Origin: Bacteroidales bacterium UBA3856
GTDB lineage: Bacteria > Bacteroidota > Bacteroidia > Bacteroidales > UBA932
Length of the DNA stretch: 6,451 nt
Reading direction: 5' to 3'
Assembly (NCBI GenBank): GCA_002392525.1
Contig: DGHE01000197.1
Location: forward strand, 1 to 6,451
Shown: in pieces, positions 1-6,215 of the stretch
Layout of the letters: each line of letters starts with the position of its first letter
How positions within the stretch are numbered: position 1 is the stretch's first letter
Position numbers and translations under genes: made by a program
The notes under the pieces: generated by a model
Databases searched by the model: none
Told to the model about the DNA's origin: nothing
Seen by the model: only the letters and a program-made list of their open reading frames with translations

Positions 1-713
1 TCCATGGGCTTGGGCTCGATGAGGAAAGTGCCCTTGAAGCCCTTGGCGCGTGCATAGTCGCGGGCTGCGGCAAGCATCTTGGCCAGGTGGTCTTTCTCCC
101 GCTGCATCTGGGTGTTGAGCAGGCTGTAGTAACCCTCACGGCCGCCCCAGAACACGTAGTTGGAACCGCCCAGCTTGATGGTAGCGTCAATGGCGTTCTT
201 GATCTGGACGGCGGCGCGGGCCACAACGTCGAACTGCGGGTTGGTGGCTGCGCCGTTCATGTAGCGCTTGTTGCCAAATACGTTGGCGGTTCCCCACAGG
301 TTCTTGATGCCGGTCTCCTTCATCTTCTCCAGCAGGTAGTCCGTGATGTCCTTCAGGCGGGCCTCATACTCGGCAATGTCGTCGCAGTCCTCGATGAGGT
401 CGATGTCGTGGAAGCAGAAATACTCGATGCCCAGTTTCTGCATGATCTCGAAGCCGGCGTCGGCCTTGGCACGGGCACGGCAGTAGGGGCACTCGCCTTT
501 GTCCCAGGCATAGCTGCGGGTCTGTCCGCCGAAGGGGTCGGCCGATGCCTGACCCAGCGTGTGCCACCAGGCCATGGCAAACTTGAGCCACTCCTTCATG
601 GGCTTGCCCATGACTACGCGGTTAGCGTCATAATAATGGAATGCAAGAGGATTCTTGCTTTCTGTTCCCTCGAAGGGAATCTTTCCGATGGTGGGAAAAT
701 ACTGTTCTGCCAT
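1..713 (-). CDS. xylA: Xylose isomerase, class II, N-terminal 237 residues (3' end outside window)
   Basis: This cytoplasmic, divalent-metal-dependent enzyme interconverts D-xylose and D-xylulose, the first step of isomerase-type xylose catabolism. The reverse strand is open from ATG 713-711 to the window edge without a stop. The protein starts [16 protein letters not shown] and contains the AMAWWHTLG block (46-54), FCFHDIDL (99-106) with the catalytic His102 and Asp105, LWGTANVF (139-146), VFWGGREGY (187-195) and LIEPKPM (231-237) with metal-ligand Glu233. These are conserved XylA blocks, and the long N-terminal region marks the class II form. Full-length relatives are about 440 residues, so just over half is present. 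The ATG lies 3 nt after the xylB stop (TAA ATT ATG), so it is almost certainly the second cistron of a xylBA operon and probably translated by coupling; no Shine-Dalgarno is visible. Identification is very secure; the missing C-terminus cannot be judged. Confidence 0.97.
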   Translation of the reverse strand, partial: MAEQYFPTIGKIPFEGTESKNPLAFHYYDANRVVMGKPMKEWLKFAMAWWHTLGQASADPFGGQTRSYAWDKGECPYCRARAKADAGFEIMQKLGIEYFCFHDIDLIEDCDDIAEYEARLKDITDYLLEKMKETGIKNLWGTANVFGNKRYMNGAATNPQFDVVARAAVQIKNAIDATIKLGGSNYVFWGGREGYYSLLNTQMQREKDHLAKMLAAARDYARAKGFKGTFLIEPKPM

Positions 714-716
714 AAT

Positions 717-2192
717 TTATTGAATGATATATGATTTCCATCTTTCGTAAGCCTCGCGGTACTCGCTCTGGTGAGCGGGGCTGATGACCGCCAGCCTCTT
801 CAGGGAAGAGAAAGCCTCCTCCGAGTTCTTGTAAATACCTGCGCCGATGCCGGCTCCCTTGGCCGCCCCGGCCGCTCCGTCGGTGTCCAGGAGTTCGATG
901 GTGGCTCCAGACACGCCTGCGAGCGTCTCGCGGAACACGGCCGACTGGAACATGTTGGCCATGCCTGCGTGGATCTTGTCCACTTTGAGGCCCATCTGCT
1001 CCATGATTTCTATTCCGTACTGGAAAGAGAACACGATGCCTTCCTGTGCTGCGCGCAGGAGATGGTTCCGGCTGTGCCGGTTAAAACTCAGGCCATGTAC
1101 GCTGCAGCCCTGGTCCCTGTTGCACAGGAGGCGCTCGGCTCCGTTGCCGAAGGGCAGGATGCTGAGCCCGTCACAGCCGATGGGCACCTGTGCGGCGGCC
1201 TCGTTCATCTGGGCGTAGGAAAGGCCCTCCGGGGCGACGTTCCGGCGCATCCAGGCATTGAGGATGCCGGTGCCGTTGATGCATAGCAGCACGCCCAGCC
1301 GGGGATCCTGCGCCGTATGGTTCACGTGCGCAAAACAGTTGACGCGCGAGAGGGGGTCGTGCGCCACACCGCCGATTACGCCGTACACTACGCCGGAGGT
1401 GCCGGCCGTAGAGGCAATCTCTCCTGGGTTGAATACGTTGAGACTGAGCGCGTTATTGGGCTGGTCTCCGGCCCGGTACGTGACGGGGATTCCTTCCGTG
1501 AGTCCCAGGGCCTCGGCCGCCTGGCGGGTGAGCGTGCCTTGCACCCCAAAAGTGGGCTTTCTAAGCGGCAGCACGGTTTCGTCAAACCCAAAATACTCCA
1601 GAAGGGGAGCGCTGGGCTCGTTCTTTTCAAAATCCCAGAAAATTCCTTCCGACAAGCCGCTCACGGTGGTGCACACCGTGTCCGTGAGCCGCATGGCAAT
1701 ATAGTCTCCGGGCAGCATCACTTTCCAGATGCGGCGGTACACCTCGGGCTCGTTCTCCTTTACCCAGGCCAGCTTGGCGGCCGTAAAGTTGCCGGGCGAG
1801 TTCAGAAGGTGCCCCAGGCAGTACTCCTCTCCCAGGGCCTGGAAGGCTTTCTCTCCGTAAGGAACAGCACGGGAGTCGCACCAGATGATGGAAGGCCGGA
1901 GAACGTTCATGTGCCGGTCTACGCACACCAGCCCGTGCATCTGGTAGGAGATGCCGATGGCCTTGATATCCTTGGGGGATACTTCCCGGGCCGATGCCAG
2001 AACGCTGGCCGTAGCCATGCGCAGGTTGCCCAGCCACATGGAAGGGTCTTGCTCGGCCCATCCCGCCCTTTTCGTGATAATGGGAGCCTCTGTTTTCGGG
2101 AAAAAATCCGAGGCGACACACTTTCCGGTCTCGGCCTCTATGAGGGACGCTTTTACGGAAGAACTTCCGATGTCATAACCCAGCAAATACAT
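717..2192 (-). CDS. xylB: Xylulokinase (FGGY carbohydrate kinase)
   Basis: This 491-residue cytoplasmic kinase is expected to phosphorylate D-xylulose with ATP to xylulose 5-phosphate. The N-terminal FGGY domain opens with the phosphate-binding loop YDIGSSSVKA (6-15). QMHGLV (84-89) and IWCDSRA (103-109) match the sugar-binding part of xylulokinases. AGDQPNNAL (241-249) carries the expected catalytic base Asp243, and AGTSGVV (263-269) is the second nucleotide loop. The C-terminal ATPase half has AGMANMF (409-415) where enterobacterial enzymes have a GGGA-type motif, followed by DTDGAAGAAKGAG (436-448); from memory this variant is usual in Bacteroides-type XylB. Length fits the family (about 480-500). 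The start gives the conserved beginning of the fold and follows a promoter-like box by about 20-30 nt. Neighbouring xylA 3 nt downstream supports xylulose over other FGGY substrates such as glycerol or ribulose. It is the promoter-proximal gene of the operon, an order reversed from the E. coli xylAB arrangement. Confidence 0.94.
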   Translation of the reverse strand: MYLLGYDIGSSSVKASLIEAETGKCVASDFFPKTEAPIITKRAGWAEQDPSMWLGNLRMATASVLASAREVSPKDIKAIGISYQMHGLVCVDRHMNVLRPSIIWCDSRAVPYGEKAFQALGEEYCLGHLLNSPGNFTAAKLAWVKENEPEVYRRIWKVMLPGDYIAMRLTDTVCTTVSGLSEGIFWDFEKNEPSAPLLEYFGFDETVLPLRKPTFGVQGTLTRQAAEALGLTEGIPVTYRAGDQPNNALSLNVFNPGEIASTAGTSGVVYGVIGGVAHDPLSRVNCFAHVNHTAQDPRLGVLLCINGTGILNAWMRRNVAPEGLSYAQMNEAAAQVPIGCDGLSILPFGNGAERLLCNRDQGCSVHGLSFNRHSRNHLLRAAQEGIVFSFQYGIEIMEQMGLKVDKIHAGMANMFQSAVFRETLAGVSGATIELLDTDGAAGAAKGAGIGAGIYKNSEEAFSSLKRLAVISPAHQSEYREAYERWKSYIIQ

Positions 2193-2218
2193 AGGTAAAT
2201 GGTTTTAGCATTATCACA

Positions 2219-2251
2219 CAAAGGTACATATTATCTTTCAAAATACCCAAT
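2219..2251 (-). promoter_or_regulatory. Candidate Bacteroidota promoter for xylBA
   Basis: Read on the minus strand, TACCTTTG (2226-2219) matches the -7 consensus TAnnTTTG of the Bacteroidota primary sigma factor. An imperfect -33 element ATTG (2251-2248, consensus TTTG) lies 21 nt upstream. Transcription would begin near 2215, giving a leader of about 20-25 nt before the xylB ATG at 2192. Its -33 box falls inside the spacer of the oppositely directed tRNA promoter, so the two probably compete. No clear operator for a xylose regulator could be identified apart from the inverted -7 boxes themselves. Confidence 0.6.
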
Positions 2252-2266
2252 TATTCTTTACCTTTG
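2236..2266 (+). promoter_or_regulatory. Candidate Bacteroidota promoter for tRNA-Pro (and probably lolD)
   Basis: TACCTTTG (2259-2266) is a full match to the -7 consensus TAnnTTTG. TTTC (2236-2239, consensus TTTG) sits 19 nt upstream as a -33 box. Transcription would start near 2270-2272, leaving a leader of about 6-8 nt before the mature tRNA 5' end at 2278. No separate promoter for the downstream ABC ATPase gene is visible inside the tRNA, so this is the best candidate to drive both. Confidence 0.65.
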
Positions 2267-2277
2267 TAACTCCTCCA

Positions 2278-2352
<75 letters not shown>

Positions 2353-2353
<1 letters not shown>

Positions 2354-3003
2354 TGATAGAGGCAACCCATATTCAAAAGTCCTTTGGCACCGTGGAAGTG
2401 CTCAAGGGAGTAGACTTCCGGGCCAGCGCCGGGGAAGTCGTCGCCATTATGGGCGCCTCCGGGGCTGGCAAGTCCACGCTCCTGCAAATTCTGGGCACGC
2501 TCCTCACCCCCGATTCCGGTTCGCTCATCATTGACGGAACCGACGTCCTTGCTCTCCGGGGCAACGCCCTCGCCGCCTTCCGCAATCGCCGCATCGGCTT
2601 TGTGTTCCAGGCCCATCACCTGCTGCCGGAGTTTTCTGCCCGGGAAAACGTGATGATCCCGGCCCTCATCGGCGGAACCGGTACACGGGAAGCCCGCAGG
2701 AAGGCCGATGACCTGCTGCAGCTCGTAGGTCTCAGCGGCCGCGCCACACACAAACCCTCGGAACTCTCCGGCGGTGAGCAGCAACGCGTCGCCATCGCCC
2801 GCGCCCTCATCAATGCCCCCGCCATTCTCTTTGCCGACGAACCCACCGGCAACCTGGACACCCGTACCAAGGATGAAATTCACCAGCTCCTCCTGGACGT
2901 ACGCAAAGAAAAAGGCCAGACCGTTGTGGTGGTTACCCACGACGCCGGTCTGGCTCAACTCTGTGATCGAACTTGTTTCCTTGAGGACGGAGCCTGGAAG
3001 TGA
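2353..3003 (+). CDS. lolD: ABC transporter ATPase, LolD type (lipoprotein release)
   Basis: This 216-residue ATP-binding subunit probably powers a LolCDE-type inner-membrane complex that extracts lipoproteins for transfer to the outer membrane. It has Walker [10 protein letters not shown] (34-42), the Q-loop segment [12 protein letters not shown] (83-94; Gln86), signature LSGGEQQ (138-144), Walker B ILFADE with D-loop (158-169) and switch His196 in VVTHDA. The 'HHLLPEF' stretch and the compact length favour LolD over FtsE or MacB, but specificity is inferred because no permease lies in the window. ATG 2353 is chosen because it gives the family-typical beginning [12 protein letters not shown]; an in-frame ATG at 2293 lies inside the tRNA and would add 20 unrelated residues. 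No ribosome binding site is possible outside the tRNA acceptor and T arms. The gene ends with TGA directly against the stop of the convergent neighbour. Confidence 0.85.
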
Positions 3004-3018
3004 TTAATGCTTCCCTCC
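2989..3018. other. Hairpin spanning the convergent stop codons
   Basis: GGAAG (2996-3000) pairs with CTTCC (3010-3014) around a 9-nt loop that contains both stop codons, TGA of lolD and TAA of the opposing gene. GGAG (2989-2992) can extend the stem with CTCC (3015-3018) across a 3-nt bulge. No T-run follows on either strand, so it does not fit a standard intrinsic terminator. It is the only structure seen at the junction that might limit read-through in both directions. Confidence 0.3.
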
Positions 3019-3468
3019 CTGTCCCAGCTTGCTAATCTGGTGGTGACGGAACTTTTCCTCGGCCAGCACCAGCTTGGCTACTTTCTTTTCGGGAAGGACC
3101 TTCTTGAAACGGGCAATGGCATCGGCCTCAATCTTCTCGGCCGCCTTCTTGCTGTCCAGATACTGCTTCAGGAGCTTGTCTACGTCTTCTCCGTCCACAC
3201 CCTCTGCGAGGGACTTGAACGCTTCTCCGCTGGCCTTGAAGGCTTCCCGGCGCTGGTTCTGGACATCATTGTATACGGGCCAGAACGCCTGGGCCTCAGA
3301 TTCGGTCAAATCCAGTTCGGAGGTGATAAAGGCAACTTGCTCTGCACGGATACGTTCTCTCCACTGCTCGGCTCCCTTTTTATTTCCCTTGAACCCATTT
3401 CTGGGCTGGGCAAAAGCCACCACGCTCATGAGCGCAATGGCGCTGAGTACGCTAATAAGTTTTTTCAT
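3004..3468 (-). CDS. Secreted helical protein, Spy/CpxP-like
   Basis: This is a 154-residue protein with a clear signal peptide: MKK, a hydrophobic core to about residue 18, then an AFA|Q type cleavage near residue 20. The mature part is highly charged and predicted by eye to be almost entirely helical. The LDLTESEAQAFWPVY segment (52-66) recalls the LTxxQ-type motif of the Spy/CpxP/ZraP/CnrX group of periplasmic chaperones and metal sensors, and of related Bacteroidota proteins. The tail holds His142, His143 and His154, which could bind metal, though this is speculative. The start lies 17 nt inside the upstream membrane protein gene, pointing to coupled translation within the sigma-factor operon. 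A role as chaperone or as sensor/effector of the encoded ECF sigma is inferred from position; homology is weak and not proven here. Confidence 0.6.
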   Translation of the reverse strand: MKKLISVLSAIALMSVVAFAQPRNGFKGNKKGAEQWRERIRAEQVAFITSELDLTESEAQAFWPVYNDVQNQRREAFKASGEAFKSLAEGVDGEDVDKLLKQYLDSKKAAEKIEADAIARFKKVLPEKKVAKLVLAEEKFRHHQISKLGQGGKH

Positions 3469-3820
3469 CGTCTAACATGGCTAATTGTTCAACGGAAACG
3501 TTGCTTGCCAGAAGGAAACTGCGGATATCGTCTTCGGTGGGTTCCTCCGCTTCCTTGAGCTCTACCAGCCCGTCGGGATCCAGTGACAGGGCCAGATAGG
3601 AAACGTAGTCCCAGCCGTTATCTTCCTTCGCTGCAGCACTGCGGAAGATAAAGTTTCCGACGGTAGCCAGTACAAGAAGCGAAGCGGCATAGGCCACGTA
3701 AGGGGCCAGCCGCCGGATGCCACGGGGCGCCGCCTCTTCCTGCGTAGGAATCTGGCTCAGGCGCACCTGAAGGTCCTGGAAGTAGCCGTCGGGGACGGAT
3801 ATGGGGTTTTTTCTGGTCAT
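3452..3820 (-). CDS. Small single-span membrane protein, candidate anti-sigma factor
   Basis: This 122-residue protein has an N-terminal cytoplasmic tract with PDGYFQDLQVRL (10-21), one probable transmembrane helix (about 39-59, YVAYAASLLVLATVGNFIF region) and an acidic C-terminal domain (about 60-122) predicted to be outside the cytoplasm. The 'VPxGYF' start is common in short proteins encoded next to ECF sigma factors in Bacteroidota. It begins 6 nt after the sigma factor stop and overlaps the next gene by 17 nt. Position and topology suggest that it anchors or restrains the sigma factor and relays a periplasmic signal. No recognisable zinc-binding anti-sigma motif (HxxxCxxC) is present, so the function is an inference from context; a sigma-independent structural role remains possible. 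Confidence 0.6.
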   Translation of the reverse strand: MTRKNPISVPDGYFQDLQVRLSQIPTQEEAAPRGIRRLAPYVAYAASLLVLATVGNFIFRSAAAKEDNGWDYVSYLALSLDPDGLVELKEAEEPTEDDIRSFLLASNVSVEQLAMLDDEKTY

Positions 3821-3826
3821 AACTGC

Positions 3827-4342
3827 TTACTTTGACACCTCTGCATCCGAAAGGTTTAATTTGATTTTTTCCTGGGCAATGTGGTAGGAAGCCTTGAGCG
3901 CTCCCACCGACGTTCCGGTGATGGCCGATATCTCCTCGTAGCTGAGCTCGTCCCACCAGCGCATGATGAAAACCTGCCGCTGCTTTTCCGGGAGCCGGGC
4001 TATGGCTTTGGCCATTTCGCGCTCGGCGTCGGTGCCGTTGAAGTAAGGGTCGGCCGCTACCCGCTGCGCCGCCAGTTCATCGGCCGATGAGAACCGCAGC
4101 AGCGCGCGCACCTTTTCCTTCCTAAGGAAGTTGAGGGTCTCGTTGGTGGCGATGCGCCATACCCAGGTATAGAGCTGCGCCTCCCCCCGGAAGGAGGGAA
4201 GCGCAGTCCAGATCTTGAGGAAGATTTCCTGGAGCAGGTCGTCGGCATCCTCGTGGGAGCCCACCATGCGGCGCACGTGCCAGTACAACCTTTCGGAGTA
4301 CTGCTTTACGATGCTATTGAAAACCTGCTCAAGTTCTTCCAT
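3827..4342 (-). CDS. ECF-family RNA polymerase sigma factor
   Basis: This 171-residue protein has the two-domain architecture of extracytoplasmic-function sigma factors. Region 2 spans about residues 12-79 with DADDLLQEIFLKIW (32-45) for core binding and RGEAQLYTWVWRIATN (52-67) for promoter melting and -10 recognition. Region 4 spans about 112-163 with RLPEKQRQVF (116-125) and a helix-turn-helix DELSYEEISAITGTSVGALK (131-150) for -35 binding. No region 3 or C-terminal extension is present. The ATG directly follows the stop of the transketolase C-subunit gene (TAA|ATG, no spacer). No promoter box was seen in the last ~150 nt of that gene, so it is likely expressed from the transketolase promoter. 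The two genes after it probably encode its membrane regulator and a secreted partner. Target genes are unknown. Confidence 0.94.
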   Translation of the reverse strand: MEELEQVFNSIVKQYSERLYWHVRRMVGSHEDADDLLQEIFLKIWTALPSFRGEAQLYTWVWRIATNETLNFLRKEKVRALLRFSSADELAAQRVAADPYFNGTDAEREMAKAIARLPEKQRQVFIMRWWDELSYEEISAITGTSVGALKASYHIAQEKIKLNLSDAEVSK

Positions 4343-5296
4343 TTATTTGCGGGCGATGGCCTTCTTTGCGGCTTCCGCAATGTGCGGAGCGTCCAGGCCG
4401 TACGCCGCCATGAGTGCAGAAGGCGTGCCAGACTGTCCAAAGAGGTCTTGTCCGTTGACAAATTCTACGGGAGTGGGGCAGGCCTTGGCCAGGACGCCGG
4501 CGACGGCTTCTCCAAGACCGCCGGCCATGTTGTGTTCCTCGGCTACCACCACGGCGCCAGTCTTGCGGGCCGATGCCACGATGGCATCCTCGTCCAGCGG
4601 CTTGATGCTGGCAATGTCGATGACCTCCGCGCTGATGCCATCGGCCTCCAGGGCCTCGGCGGCCTGAAGGGCCTCCCACACGGTGTGGCCGGTGGCGAAG
4701 AGGGTGACATCCTTGCCTTCATTCATGACAATGGCCTTGCCGATGACGAAGGGCTCGTCGGGATCCGTGAAGTTGGGAACGGAAGGACGGCCGAAGCGAA
4801 GGTACACGGGGCCGTTAAACTCTGCGGCGGCGAGGGTTGCCTGCACCGTCTGGTTATAGTCGCAGGGATTGAGCACCACCATGCCGGGCAGGGCGCGCAT
4901 GAGGGCGATGTCTTCCATGGTCTGGTGGGTGGCGCCGTCCTCGCCAAGGGTGATGCCGGCGTGCGAGGAAGCAATCTTGACGTTGGTGTTTCCGTAGGCT
5001 ACCTCCTGGCGGATCTGGTCATAGACGCGGCCGGTGACAAACTCGGCGAACGAGCCGATGAAGGGAACCTTGCCGGTGATGGCCAGGCCGGCGGCGGCGC
5101 CTACCATGTTGGCCTCGGCAATGCCGCACTGGATGAAACGCTCCGGGAACTGGGCCGCAAAGGCGTCCATCTTGAGGGAACCCTTGAGGTCTGCGGTGAG
5201 GGCTACTACGTTGGGGTTGGCCTCTCCGGCCTTCAGAAGACCTGCGCCAAAGCCGCTGCGGGTATCTTTCTTACCTGTATCTGTATACTTTTTCAT
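4343..5296 (-). CDS. Transketolase, C-terminal subunit (pyrimidine-binding and C-terminal domains)
   Basis: This 317-residue protein is the second half of a split transketolase, which moves two-carbon units between ketose and aldose phosphates in the pentose phosphate pathway. The pyrimidine-binding domain fills roughly residues 10-175, with TADLKGS (34-40), CGIAEANMVG (57-66) carrying Glu61, the residue that activates the thiamine diphosphate aminopyrimidine, EDGATHQ (119-125) and RFGRP (167-171). The C-terminal domain follows (about 185-317) with HTVWEAL, IKPLDED and VAEEHNMAGGLGEAV (251-265). Full-length single-chain transketolases are about 660 residues; 283 plus 317 here matches the two-gene form. 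It starts one base after the N-subunit stop, so stoichiometric coupled expression is expected. DXP synthase and the pyruvate dehydrogenase beta subunit are related folds but the paired N-subunit fits transketolase best. Confidence 0.94.
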   Translation of the reverse strand: MKKYTDTGKKDTRSGFGAGLLKAGEANPNVVALTADLKGSLKMDAFAAQFPERFIQCGIAEANMVGAAAGLAITGKVPFIGSFAEFVTGRVYDQIRQEVAYGNTNVKIASSHAGITLGEDGATHQTMEDIALMRALPGMVVLNPCDYNQTVQATLAAAEFNGPVYLRFGRPSVPNFTDPDEPFVIGKAIVMNEGKDVTLFATGHTVWEALQAAEALEADGISAEVIDIASIKPLDEDAIVASARKTGAVVVAEEHNMAGGLGEAVAGVLAKACPTPVEFVNGQDLFGQSGTPSALMAAYGLDAPHIAEAAKKAIARK

Positions 5297-5297
5297 A

Positions 5298-6149
5298 CTA
5301 AAAATCTCCTAAAGGGGTTTCTCCTAACTGTTTGAGGGCGTCTTCCAGCTGCTCGGGCTTGGGAACGGAGCCGTGCCACTTGTGGGTGCCGGCCATAAAG
5401 TCTACGCCGTGACCCATTTCGCTCTTGAACAGGATCATGGCGGGCTTTCCGCTGCCCTTGCCGGCCTTGGCCAGCTCAAAAGCCTTCTGGATGGAGTCGA
5501 AGTCGTGGGCATCGGCCACAATCACATTCCAGCCCCAGGCTTCCCATTTGGCGGCGAGGTCTCCGATGCCGGAGACTTCCTCCACGGGACCGTCGATCTG
5601 CTTGCCGTTCCAGTCGGTCATGGCAATGAGGTTGTCCAGCTTGTGGTGCACGGCGAACATGCCGGCTTCCCAGATCTGGCCTTCCTCGCTTTCACCGTCT
5701 CCGCACAGGCAGAAGACGAAGTTATTGTCCTTATCCATTTTCTTGCCGATGGCAAGGCCGCAGGCGGCGCTCAGGCCCTGTCCCAGGGAACCGGATGCCT
5801 GGAAAATGCCGGGGAGGTTCTTCCGGACGGAGGGATGGCCCTGCAGGCGGGTGCCCATCTGGCGGAAGCTGGCGAGCTCGCTCACGGGGAAATAGCCGCA
5901 GCGGGCCAGCACGGAATAGTAGACGGGGGTCATGTGGCCGGCCGACAGGATGAACATGTCCTGTCCCTTGCCGTCACGGGTCCACGTGGCAGGATCCTGC
6001 TTCATCTGGTTGAAGTAGAGGGTGGTGAGGACATCCGTAGACGACATGGAGCCGCCGGGATGGCCGGATTTTGCCAGGCACACCATGCGGAGGATGTCCC
6101 TCCGAACCTGAGTGGCGATGGTTTTCAGTTCTTCGTTTGTCTTAGCCAT
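5298..6149 (-). CDS. Transketolase, N-terminal subunit (thiamine diphosphate-binding domain)
   Basis: This 283-residue protein is the pyrophosphate-binding half of a split transketolase. SGHPGG (28-33) with His30, SAGHMTP (69-75), LQGHPS (102-107), ASGSLGQGLS (118-127) and the thiamine diphosphate motif CGDGESEEGQ (149-158) running to Asn181 are present, with Asp151 and Asn181 the expected metal ligands. THKWHG (255-260) holds His256 and His259 of the substrate channel. The start is set at ATG 6149 because the family begins with this MAKTNEELK-type helix. The reading frame stays open upstream to 6386, but those 79 residues run across the promoter region and over lepA on the other strand. It is the first gene of a five-gene operon. 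Xylulose 5-phosphate from the nearby XylA/XylB pathway is a natural donor substrate. Confidence 0.95.
   Translation of the reverse strand: MAKTNEELKTIATQVRRDILRMVCLAKSGHPGGSMSSTDVLTTLYFNQMKQDPATWTRDGKGQDMFILSAGHMTPVYYSVLARCGYFPVSELASFRQMGTRLQGHPSVRKNLPGIFQASGSLGQGLSAACGLAIGKKMDKDNNFVFCLCGDGESEEGQIWEAGMFAVHHKLDNLIAMTDWNGKQIDGPVEEVSGIGDLAAKWEAWGWNVIVADAHDFDSIQKAFELAKAGKGSGKPAMILFKSEMGHGVDFMAGTHKWHGSVPKPEQLEDALKQLGETPLGDF
5306..5310 (-). promoter_or_regulatory. Possible Shine-Dalgarno for the transketolase C-subunit
   Basis: AGGAG on the minus strand lies 9 nt before the ATG at 5296, inside the last codons of the N-subunit gene. Bacteroidota rarely use Shine-Dalgarno pairing, and the motif overlaps coding sequence, so it may be chance; it is the only start in this window with such a motif. 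Confidence 0.3.
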
Positions 6150-6168
6150 AGTTTTTAAGTATGATTCA

Positions 6169-6176
6169 CAAAGATA
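6169..6176 (-). promoter_or_regulatory. Candidate -7 box for the transketolase/sigma operon
   Basis: On the minus strand TATCTTTG (6176-6169) matches TAnnTTTG. Transcription would begin near 6165, leaving about 15 nt before the ATG at 6149. No good TTTG-like -33 box was found 17-23 nt upstream; that stretch is A-rich on this strand. This would be the main promoter for all five genes of the operon. Confidence 0.5.
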
Positions 6177-6180
6177 GTCA

Positions 6181-6208
6181 TTTTTTCGTATCTTTTTTTC
6201 GTATCTTT
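6181..6208 (+). repeat. Tandem 13-bp repeat (about two copies) in the lepA promoter
   Basis: Bases 6181-6195 are repeated exactly at 6194-6208 with a period of 13, each copy containing TTTTTTCGTATCTTT. The repeat places a near-consensus box TATCTTTT (6189-6196) one period upstream of the perfect TATCTTTG (6202-6209). It probably arose by slippage or short duplication and may give alternative transcription starts. Confidence 0.75.
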
Positions 6209-6209
6209 G
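6181..6209 (+). promoter_or_regulatory. Candidate lepA promoter, almost leaderless
   Basis: TATCTTTG (6202-6209) is a full match to the Bacteroidota -7 consensus. A poor -33 candidate TTTT (6181-6184) sits 17 nt upstream. The expected start of transcription, 4-6 nt after the box, falls at about 6213-6215, next to the lepA ATG at 6216. The duplicated box 13 nt upstream would instead give a leader of about 15 nt. Confidence 0.55.
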
Positions 6210-6215
6210 CAGGCT

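Noticed and set aside
87..734. Plus-strand open frame of 215 codons
   Set aside because: It lies opposite xylA, whose conserved motifs are unmistakable on the minus strand. The translated plus-strand product has no recognisable family features and is explained by GC-rich codon composition.
1317..2198. Plus-strand open frame of 293 codons
   Set aside because: It is fully antisense to xylB, which carries all kinase motifs. The frame ends at the xylB start region and shows no domain of its own.
4253..5335. Plus-strand open frame of 360 codons
   Set aside because: It is antisense to the transketolase C-subunit and the sigma factor start. Its Gly/His/Val-rich composition is typical of a shadow frame and no promoter precedes it.
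5373..6158. Plus-strand open frame of 261 codons
   Set aside because: It is antisense to the transketolase N-subunit, whose catalytic motifs are complete on the other strand.
6191..6199. T-run as an intrinsic terminator
   Set aside because: No GC-rich stem precedes it on either strand, and it is part of the 13-bp promoter repeat.
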